From positions 1 through 32,905 of the forward strand of contig RXJV01000152.1 of NCBI GenBank assembly GCA_003963075.1: a stretch of 32,905 nt of DNA. Reading direction: 5' to 3'. Both the position numbers and the translations under genes were made by a program. The notes under the pieces were generated by a model. It had not been told where the DNA came from, ran no database searches, and saw only the letters and a program-made list of their open reading frames with translations. This DNA comes from Burkholderiales bacterium. GTDB taxonomy: Bacteria; Pseudomonadota; Gammaproteobacteria; Burkholderiales; Burkholderiaceae_C. Below, one piece after another: positions 22,750-29,519 of this stretch; position 1 is the stretch's first letter; every line of letters starts with the position of its first letter.

Positions 22750-25401
22750 TCAGAACTTCGCGCTCAGGCCCAGTCGGTAGGTGCGCTCGCCGTCGAAGCC
22801 CCAGACCGGGAAGCCGGCCTTGAGCGAGGGCCGCACCGTGCTGGAGGCCGCGGCGGCGCCGTATTGCAGGTCGTCGGACCGGAGCAGGTTGGTCACGTCC
22901 AGCGACAGGCGCAGCTCCTTGGTGATGTTCCAGCCCAGGCTCAGGTCCAGGCTGCCAAAGGCGTCGTGCATGCGATTGCCGTACCAGCCGCTCTCGCGCA
23001 CCATGTATTTGGAGCGCCAGCTGTAGGCCAGGCGGGCCGTGTAGCTTTCGTTCTCGAAGTAGCCGACGGCGTTGATGTTGTGCTTGGAGGACAGCGTGAA
23101 CAGGTTCAGCTGGTCCTCGTAGGAGCTGGACGGCGCCCGGGCGTCGGCATAGGTGTAGTTGGCCTGCACGCCGAAGCCATTGCCGAAACCGTGGTTGACC
23201 TGCAGCTCGGTGCCCTGGATCCGGCCGCCGCCCGCATTGACGTAGCGGTTGATGATCCAGTCATCCACACCGGTGTCGGGACTGACGACGCCCACCTTCT
23301 GGTGGTACTGCGTGGTGGTGGTGATGAAGTTGCTGATCTTCTTGTAGAACAGCGCGGCCGACACCAGGTTGCCACGCCCGTAGTAGTACTCGATGCCGAG
23401 GTCGAACTGGTTGGAGGTTTGCGGCTTCAGGCTGGGCGTGCCGTAGTTGAAGGCGTCGTTCTGCAGGTTCTTGTCGTTGAAGCCGACCACCTGGGTCAGG
23501 AACATGTTGGCGAAGTTGGGCCGGGTCATGGCCTGGGCCGCGGCGAAACGCAGGATGGTGTCTTTCTGCAGGTCATAGGCCAGGTTGAAGCTGGGCAGAA
23601 CCTTGCTGTAGCTTGCGCTCTGCCGGGTCAGGCTCTTGCTCCAGCCGTCGTTGTTGCTGATGTAGTTCGGGTCGGCGGCGGGCCACAGCGTGCCGTCGAA
23701 CGCATAGCCCGTGGCTGCAGCCTGGGTGTGGACATAGCGCAGGCCGACGTTGCCGCGCAAGCGCTCGGCTTCGAAATCGAGCATGCCGTAGGCGGCGGTG
23801 TTCTTCTCGTTGAGCTCGCCATAGGCCGAGCGGTCGTCCACCCAGCCGGACAGGTTCCCGCTTGCGGCCGCCAGCATCGCACCGATGTCCGGCTTGGCCA
23901 CGTTCCAGCCGCCCAGCGACACGCTGCCGCTGAACAAGGACGAGGTGGCCACGGTCTTGGGGCTGGCTGCATACAGGCCCACCTGGCCCGACTTCGAGAA
24001 GGTGTGGTTGGTGCTGCGCAGCCCGGTCTTGAAGGCCGTCAGGAAGCCGCTGTTCAGGTCGATGTTTGCATCGAGCTGCAGGAAGTCCTCCTTGTCGCGG
24101 TTGGGGCCGCGGCCGTTGGCCCAGCTTTCCGATTGCGACTGCGCCGGCAGGTTGGCCAGCGTGATGCTCTGGTTGGACGATGGCGACAGCTTCAGCTTCT
24201 TGCCGGTGGCGTCGATGGTGCCCGTCCACAGCGGCAGCGGCGCGAACGCATTCGCCGTGCCCCAGCCGTTGGGGTCGGTCGGCGGCGCGTTCACGTAGGC
24301 GAAGTTGGCGGTCTGGTCCGTGCCGCCGTCGGCCTTGGTGGAGCCGCCGACGGCGGAGAGCTTGTAGCCCTCACCGCGCCAGCTGCCATTGAGCACCAGG
24401 CTGTCGGAGCTCATCGATGCGCGGCGCACCCAGTTCTGGAAGAACACATGCTGCGTGCTCGGGTCGGCGGCCGTGCGCACATGCAGCGTGCAGGTGCCAT
24501 TGTCCGGGTTGGTCTGCTTGCAGTTCTGCGGGTCCTCGCCGGTGTAGATGTACTGGCTGGTGTTGGAGTTGTTCGCGTCGTAGTTCAGGTGCAGATAGTT
24601 CAGGCTCAGCTCCAGCCCCTGCACGGGACGCGCCTGCAGGGTCAGGTTGATGGCCTGGCGCTTGCGGTCCTGCACGAACACGGTGGGCTCGACGTCGCCG
24701 CTCCAGCGGTTGTCGGCCTCGATGCCACGGCGGATGTAGTTGCCCTTCTCGACCGTGCCCGCGACAAGCAGGCCCAGGGTCTTGGCCTCATTGCGCCAGC
24801 TGTACAGGCCCGACGCCTCACGGCTCGCGCCGCTGATGCTGCCCTTGCCGAACTTGACGCTGACGAAGCTGGTGTGAGCGGCCTGGTCCAGCGGCAAGCG
24901 CGTCTTCACGATCACGGTGCCGCCGATGCCACCTTCGGTCAGGTCGGCCTGCGAGGACTTGTAGACCTCCATGCCGCCGATCAGCTGGGGCGGCAGCAGC
25001 GAGTAGTTGAAGGAGCGGTCCACGTCCTTCTGGTCGTACCAGCCGGTGGAAGCGACCGTCTGTCCGTTCAGCGTCGTGTAAGTCATTTGCGGGTCGGTGC
25101 CGCGGATCGACACCGACGCTCCGACGCCGAAGTCGCGGCCGACCGAAATCCCCGGGATGCGTCCCAGCGACTGCCCGACGTCGGAGTCGGGCAGCTTGCC
25201 CACGTCTTCCGCCGACACCGCGTCGACCACGGCGTTGGCGTTCTTCTTGATGTTGGCAGCCGACTGCAGCGATGCACGGATGCCGGTGATGACCACCTGT
25301 TCGAGCTGCGCGGGTGCGGCGTCCTGGGCCCGGCTGGCCAGCGGCAGGGCCAGCAGGGCCAGCGACACGGCGGACGCGATGGGGGTGGGTCTGATCTGCA
25401 T
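22750..25401 (-). CDS. TonB-dependent receptor, chitooligosaccharide-type (receptor 1)
   Basis: 883 aa. Signal peptide MQIRPTPIASAVSLALLALP ending near A25; TonB box LEQVVITG at about 33-40; plug domain (VSAEDVGKLPDSDVGQSLGRIPGISV, then VSIRGTDPQMTYTTLNGQ) and a 22-strand barrel ending in YRLGLSAKF with terminal Phe. The pattern is that of large proteobacterial receptors for saccharides (TIGR01782-like). No STN domain, so no sigma/anti-sigma signalling. The ATG at 25401 has AAGGAA upstream; the longer frame to 25461 is not needed. Adjacency to the chitin operon and a shared promoter motif point to chitooligosaccharide import, but the substrate is inferred. Confidence 0.9.
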   Translation of the reverse strand: MQIRPTPIASAVSLALLALPLASRAQDAAPAQLEQVVITGIRASLQSAANIKKNANAVVDAVSAEDVGKLPDSDVGQSLGRIPGISVGRDFGVGASVSIRGTDPQMTYTTLNGQTVASTGWYDQKDVDRSFNYSLLPPQLIGGMEVYKSSQADLTEGGIGGTVIVKTRLPLDQAAHTSFVSVKFGKGSISGASREASGLYSWRNEAKTLGLLVAGTVEKGNYIRRGIEADNRWSGDVEPTVFVQDRKRQAINLTLQARPVQGLELSLNYLHLNYDANNSNTSQYIYTGEDPQNCKQTNPDNGTCTLHVRTAADPSTQHVFFQNWVRRASMSSDSLVLNGSWRGEGYKLSAVGGSTKADGGTDQTANFAYVNAPPTDPNGWGTANAFAPLPLWTGTIDATGKKLKLSPSSNQSITLANLPAQSQSESWANGRGPNRDKEDFLQLDANIDLNSGFLTAFKTGLRSTNHTFSKSGQVGLYAASPKTVATSSLFSGSVSLGGWNVAKPDIGAMLAAASGNLSGWVDDRSAYGELNEKNTAAYGMLDFEAERLRGNVGLRYVHTQAAATGYAFDGTLWPAADPNYISNNDGWSKSLTRQSASYSKVLPSFNLAYDLQKDTILRFAAAQAMTRPNFANMFLTQVVGFNDKNLQNDAFNYGTPSLKPQTSNQFDLGIEYYYGRGNLVSAALFYKKISNFITTTTQYHQKVGVVSPDTGVDDWIINRYVNAGGGRIQGTELQVNHGFGNGFGVQANYTYADARAPSSSYEDQLNLFTLSSKHNINAVGYFENESYTARLAYSWRSKYMVRESGWYGNRMHDAFGSLDLSLGWNITKELRLSLDVTNLLRSDDLQYGAAAASSTVRPSLKAGFPVWGFDGERTYRLGLSAKF

Positions 25402-25462
25402 TCTTTGTTCCTTGTCAGCGGCTTTTGCGGGTGGGCGGGCGGGCACTTGGCTGGTGTGCATG

Positions 25463-25476
25463 CCACTACCAGTCCA
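25463..25476 (-). promoter_or_regulatory. Degenerate direct-repeat site in the leader of receptor 1
   Basis: Minus strand reads TGGACTGGTAGTGG: two TGG half-sites 11 bp apart and the conserved A at position 10, but the base pairs after the first TGG differ from the main motif. It lies about 45 bases downstream of the predicted -10. It may be a second operator or chance. Confidence 0.35.
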
Positions 25477-25521
25477 ATTGCGCCCTCAATCTCCGAGAGT
25501 GGCGCAACCGGCATGGGCCAG

Positions 25522-25554
25522 AATGTAGATATCAATAGGTCCACTTTGCTACCA
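25522..25554 (-). promoter_or_regulatory. Promoter region of receptor 1 with candidate NagQ operator
   Basis: Operator-like TGGTAGCAAAGTGG (minus strand, 25541-25554) is identical to that of receptor 2, and a -10-like TACATT (25522-25527) lies at the same distance from it as TACAGT does in receptor 2. The leader to the start codon at 25401 would be about 115 nt. A canonical -35 is not evident, so an activator or a weak -35 is possible. The two-promoter alignment is the main support. Confidence 0.55.
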
Positions 25555-25641
25555 CTTTGCACTGGGTAGTTTTCCGGGTGGCTTCTCCAGGCCCCCTGCC
25601 AAAGGTCATGAGGTCCCCAGGGGCCGCCACCGCGCGACCTC

Positions 25642-25751
25642 AGACTGGTATTGAAGGTGGGCGGTGCTGGTCTGCTCGGCGCGTTGCGAATTGGCGATCC
25701 GGCGCCGGCGAATTGGTCGGCTTTTGCGGCCCGGCCGGGGTGCGCTGTTAG
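25642..25751. promoter_or_regulatory. Probable upstream region of the JmjC pair with repeated TGG/ATTGG half-sites
   Basis: The receptor 1/JmjC divergent region (25402-25815, 414 nt, no gene) holds, on the plus strand, TGGTATTGAAGGTGG at 25646 (one base longer than the nag motif), TGGTCT 22 bp further on, and two copies of GCGAATTGG (25686 and 25708), also 22 bp apart. A weak promoter TTGCGG-N16-TGTTAG (25724-25751) follows. Spacing by two helical turns suggests protein binding but the sequence match is poor. Confidence 0.35.
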
Positions 25752-25815
25752 CGTGGCGGGCGTCAGCGGGCCGTAACCCGCGCGGCAGCGATGACCTTCA
25801 AACCGAGTGGCAGAC

Positions 25816-26775
25816 ATGAAGCTGGTGGAGACCTGGACGGCCGCGGATGGGCCGCGACTCAAGGAGATGCTTGAACAGCGGGCCGAGCCCGTGCTTCTTC
25901 GAGGCGCCGTGTCCTATTGGCCTGCCGTGCGGGCCGGTCTGGGCAGCCCGCTGGGCATCTGCGGCTACCTGGCCCGTTTCGATCGCGGCGTTGAAGTGAT
26001 CGCCACCAAGACCCGTGCCGCCGCCCGCGGCGTGATGGGCTACAACGACGACCTGACCGACTTCGCCTTCGTCAAGGCGCGCATGCCGCTGGCCGAGTTC
26101 ATGGCGCACCTGGACGCCTACAGGTCGGCCGACAACGCGCCCGCCATCGCCGCGCAGTGCGCCAAGGTCAGCGAGGTCATTCCGGGCTTTCTGGACGAGA
26201 ACCCGATGCCGGCTCTGCCCGGCGTGGTGCCCAACTTCTGGCTCGGCAATGCGCTGACGGTGCCGGTGCACCACGACCACCCTTACAACCTGGCCTGCGT
26301 GGTGGCCGGGCGGCGGCGCTTCACGCTGTTCCCGCCCGCGCAGGTGGGCAACCTCTACATTGGCCCGCTGGAGCACACGCCGTCGGGCGCACCGATCTCG
26401 GTTGTCCATCCACAGGCGCCGGATTTCGAGCGCTACCCGCGCTATCGCCTGGCGCTGGCTGCAGCCCAGGTGGCCGAGATGGGGCCGGGCGATGCGCTGT
26501 ACATCCCGCCGTTGTGGTTTCACCAGGTCGAGGCACTGGAGAAGGTCAACCTGCTGGTGAACTACTGGTGGCCGGTCGTCGGCGCGCCGGCCGAGGCACT
26601 GCTGCCCAGCCCGGCGCAGGCGCTGATGCAGGCCATCCAGGTGATGAACGCGCTGCCGCCGGCGCAGCGCGACGCCTGGGCGGCGATGTTCTCGCACTAT
26701 GTGGTGCAGCGCGAGCAGGACCCGGGCGCCCACATCCCGGCGCCCTGGCAGGGCGCGCTGGCGCGGCGGCCCTGA
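25816..26775 (+). CDS. JmjC/cupin_8-like putative Fe(II) oxygenase 1
   Basis: 319 aa, cupin-8/JmjC fold. After an N-terminal part with a proline- and tryptophan-rich helix pair (EPVLLRGAVSYWPAV), the metal site is H152-H153-D154 in VPVHHDHPYN, then VVAGRRRFTLFPP, and the distal H236 in YIPPLWFHQVEAL. The remainder is helical. The arrangement is that of the TonB-receptor-associated cupin-like proteins; the natural substrate is not known. No signal peptide, so cytoplasmic. The ATG at 25816 is preceded by GAGTGG; a GTG at 25807 is an alternative. It is paralogous to the next gene, with the intervening sequence only 11 nt. Confidence 0.82.
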   Translation: MKLVETWTAADGPRLKEMLEQRAEPVLLRGAVSYWPAVRAGLGSPLGICGYLARFDRGVEVIATKTRAAARGVMGYNDDLTDFAFVKARMPLAEFMAHLDAYRSADNAPAIAAQCAKVSEVIPGFLDENPMPALPGVVPNFWLGNALTVPVHHDHPYNLACVVAGRRRFTLFPPAQVGNLYIGPLEHTPSGAPISVVHPQAPDFERYPRYRLALAAAQVAEMGPGDALYIPPLWFHQVEALEKVNLLVNYWWPVVGAPAEALLPSPAQALMQAIQVMNALPPAQRDAWAAMFSHYVVQREQDPGAHIPAPWQGALARRP

Positions 26776-26786
26776 GGAGACGGCGG

Positions 26787-27803
26787 ATGCAAGCGATGAA
26801 GGAACTCAGCGGCGTCACGCGCGAGCGCTTCGAGCGCGAGGTGTTGGCGGGCTACGAGCCGGTGGTGATGCGAGGGGTGGTGGCGCACTGGCCGTTGGTG
26901 GCCCAGGCGCAGGCCGGGTTGGAGGCCTGCCTGCACTACCTGATGGGCTTTGACCGCGGCGAGGCGGTCGATGCACTGCTGGCCCGGCCCGAGCCAACCC
27001 GTGCCTTCAGCTACAAGCCGGGCCTGGACGGCTTCAACTTCTCGCGCGACAAGCGTCCCTATGCGGCGCTTTTCGAGCAGCTCTGGCGCTACAGCCATTT
27101 CCCGGATCCACCCGCGCTGGCGGCGCAGAGCGCACTGGTGGCCACCGTGTTGCCGGGGCTGGAGCTGGCGAATCCGCTGCCTTTGCTGGGTGCGGAGGTG
27201 GCGCCGCGTTTGTGGATAGGCAATCGCGCAACGGTGCCGGCGCATTTCGACGATTCCCACAACATCGCCTGTGTCGCGGCCGGCCGGCGTCGGTTCACGC
27301 TGCTGCCCCCGGCCTGCGCGCCACTGCTCTACCTGGGGCCGCCCGACCATGCGCCGACGCCCGCGCCGATGTCCGTGGTGCCGGATCTGCACCGGGCCGA
27401 CCCGGCGCAGTTCCCGCTGGTGGCCGAGGCTTTGGCGTGCGCTGTGGAGGCCGAGCTGGAACCTGGCGATGCGATCTACATCCCGCCGCTGTGGTTCCAT
27501 CAGGTCGAGGCCCTGGCTCCGCATCTGAACATCCTGATGAACTACTGGTGGCGGCCAGACCCGGCCCCGGGCCGGCGCGACGACCTGCACCTGGCCGCAA
27601 TGCGGCTGGCGATGCTGGCGCTGCGCCACCTGCCGGACGGCGAGCGCGAGGGCTGGCGGGCGCTGTTCGACCACTATGTGTTCGGCGCGCGTGGCGAGGC
27701 GCTGGCGCACATCCCCGAAGGCCAGCGTCATCTGTTCGGCGCGCTGGATGCCGAGCAGGACGCGGCCCTGCGCCGGGACCTGGTGGCCCGGCTGGGCCCC
27801 TGA
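26787..27803 (+). CDS. JmjC/cupin_8-like putative Fe(II) oxygenase 2
   Basis: 338 aa, clear paralogue of the preceding gene: both read RRRFTL and IPPLWFHQVEAL, and LLVNYWW versus ILMNYWW follows. Metal ligands are H153-x-D155 in AHFDDSH and H238 in WFHQVEAL. The preceding LWIGNRATVP also matches FWLGNALTVP of gene 1. Start ATG with GAGGAG at 26774-26779, a good ribosome site. Its stop is one base from the convergent halogenase stop. The central part differs from gene 1 (SYKPGLDGFNFSRDKRPYAA versus the GYNDDLTDFAF region), so the two copies probably act on different residues or partners. Confidence 0.82.
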   Translation: MQAMKELSGVTRERFEREVLAGYEPVVMRGVVAHWPLVAQAQAGLEACLHYLMGFDRGEAVDALLARPEPTRAFSYKPGLDGFNFSRDKRPYAALFEQLWRYSHFPDPPALAAQSALVATVLPGLELANPLPLLGAEVAPRLWIGNRATVPAHFDDSHNIACVAAGRRRFTLLPPACAPLLYLGPPDHAPTPAPMSVVPDLHRADPAQFPLVAEALACAVEAELEPGDAIYIPPLWFHQVEALAPHLNILMNYWWRPDPAPGRRDDLHLAAMRLAMLALRHLPDGEREGWRALFDHYVFGARGEALAHIPEGQRHLFGALDAEQDAALRRDLVARLGP

Positions 27804-27804
27804 G

Positions 27805-29415
27805 TTACCAGAGGTAGATCTGCAGGGTCTTGTCGCCGACGCGCGGCGGGATGTGGGCCAGCAGGTCGCGATGGTCCGGAAAATTCCGGGCGCTGCGGGC
27901 GACGAAGTCGTCCACCGCGTCCAGCCGGTGACGGGCTTCGTGGGGCGTCGGCGGCCGCATCTCGCTGGCGTCGGGGAAGATGCCCATGCCCGCCAACAGC
28001 GCGTACCAGGACACGATGGGGTAGCCGGCGCCGAAGCGCCCAGCCTTGAGGCCGGCGGCCAGCGGCTTGCGGGACAGCCAGGTCATCAGCACGCCCTCCA
28101 GCGAGTCCGACAGCTGCATGTTGTCGGCATTGGCCCGCCAGTACTCGGTGTCGGTGCGCGAGTTGGTCTTGTAGTGCGCCACGATGTAGTCGCGCGTGTT
28201 CTCGAAGCGGGTGGCCATCTCATCGTTGAAGCGCTGCCGGGCAGCCGGGCCGAGGTTGCCCTGCTCCAGTGCGTTGACGAATGCGGCGGCGGTGCGCTGC
28301 ACGAACAGCAGGGCGGTGGCTTCCAGCGGCTCGATGAAGCCCTGCGACAGCCCCACCGCGACGCAATTGCGGTTCCAGATCTGCGTCATGCGGCCGACGC
28401 GCATCTTCAGATGCCTTGCCGGCACGTCGGCGTCCAGCAAGCCCAGGTGGCGCCGCAGCTCGGTCTCGGCCTCGTCCGCCGAGCAGTGGGCGCTGCTGTA
28501 GACATAGCCGTTGCCGCAGCGCGTGGTCAGCGGGATCTTCCACGCCCAGCCATGGCGTAGCGCGGTGGACACGGTCTGCGAGGGGATCGGGCCGTCCAGC
28601 GGTGTGGGCATCGCGATCGCCGCGTCATTGAACAGGTTCTCGGCAAACGGGATGAACGGCGTGCCCAGGGCCTCGCCGATCAGCAGCGACGAAAAGCCGG
28701 TGCAGTCGATGAAGAAGTCGGCGGACAGGGCCTGCCCGTCGTCAAGCAACAGGCTGGCGATGTCGCCCGCCTCGTTCAGCTGGACCCGGTGGACATGGCG
28801 CTGCAGGTGGCGGACGCCCCGTTCGACGGCCTTGCGAGCGAGGAACTGCCCGAGCAGGGTCGCATCGAAGTGATAGCCATACCAGACGTCGAACGGAAAG
28901 TCAGCCCGCGCGCGCGGGCCACGTCCCTGGCGGGCGAGGGCGGCCGCGACGAAGAAGCGGTCAGGGTGGGCGTACACGTCGGCGCCGTCGAGCCGCGCAT
29001 GCACGTTGTCCACGAACGGGTGCATGGTCATGTTGTCCAGCATCGACGCGAACGGATGGAAGTAGCGCTCGAAGCCCGGCCGGGTGGACCAGCCTTCGAA
29101 GGTGATGCCGGCCTTGTAGGTGGCGTTGCAGGCGGGCATCCATTCCGACTCCTCAATGCCCAGCCCATCGAAGAAACCGCGCAGCCAGGGCGTTGAACCC
29201 TCACCAACGCCGATGATGCCGACCTGCGGCGACTCCAGCACGCTGACCTTCAGACGTGGTCCGTAGGCCGAGGTGGCCAGCATCAGCGCCGTCATCCAGC
29301 CGGCGGTGCCGCCACCGACGACACAGACATGCTGGATGGGTGGCGGCGCCAGCGACGTGCCGCTGGCCGGGCGCGCGGCAACGTGCTGGTTGAAGACGGT
29401 GGCGGTGTCGGTCAT
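27805..29415 (-). CDS. Flavin-dependent tryptophan-halogenase-like protein
   Basis: 536 aa. FAD-binding VVGGGTAGWM (residues 32-41), the halogenase Lys at K101 (CNATYKAGITF), and the halogenase signature W-x-W-x-I-P as WAWKIP (290-295). The active-site loop reads IEPLEATALLF with E365; characterised tryptophan halogenases read PLESTG there, so the Ser and Gly are replaced by Ala. Such proteins are common beside TonB receptors and their substrate is unknown. Start ATG at 29415 follows 14 nt after a terminator T tract; the upstream frame would run through that hairpin. It lies downstream of receptor 2 on the same strand. Confidence 0.82.
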   Translation of the reverse strand: MTDTATVFNQHVAARPASGTSLAPPPIQHVCVVGGGTAGWMTALMLATSAYGPRLKVSVLESPQVGIIGVGEGSTPWLRGFFDGLGIEESEWMPACNATYKAGITFEGWSTRPGFERYFHPFASMLDNMTMHPFVDNVHARLDGADVYAHPDRFFVAAALARQGRGPRARADFPFDVWYGYHFDATLLGQFLARKAVERGVRHLQRHVHRVQLNEAGDIASLLLDDGQALSADFFIDCTGFSSLLIGEALGTPFIPFAENLFNDAAIAMPTPLDGPIPSQTVSTALRHGWAWKIPLTTRCGNGYVYSSAHCSADEAETELRRHLGLLDADVPARHLKMRVGRMTQIWNRNCVAVGLSQGFIEPLEATALLFVQRTAAAFVNALEQGNLGPAARQRFNDEMATRFENTRDYIVAHYKTNSRTDTEYWRANADNMQLSDSLEGVLMTWLSRKPLAAGLKAGRFGAGYPIVSWYALLAGMGIFPDASEMRPPTPHEARHRLDAVDDFVARSARNFPDHRDLLAHIPPRVGDKTLQIYLW

Positions 29416-29428
29416 GGGGATCGGCAAG

Positions 29429-29457
29429 AAAAAAGGGAGCGTGTCTCCACGCTCCCT
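29429..29457 (-). terminator. Strong intrinsic terminator between receptor 2 and halogenase
   Basis: Minus strand: 10-bp perfect stem (AGGGAGCGTG / CACGCTCCCT) with a GAGA loop, then six T. It ends 14 nt before the halogenase ATG, leaving no room for an independent promoter. The halogenase is therefore probably expressed by partial read-through of the receptor transcript. Confidence 0.85.
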
Positions 29458-29519
29458 CTGCATTGTGGTCAACCCGCGGGGACGCTGGAACCGGTGGGTT
29501 CCAGCGCTCCGGATCGGCG

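Noticed and set aside
22624-25569. Very long open frame on the plus strand opposite receptor 1
   Set aside because: It is low-complexity (Val/Gly/Gln/His-rich), without a family motif, and arises from the GC-rich third positions of the receptor gene on the other strand, which has signal peptide, TonB box and barrel end.
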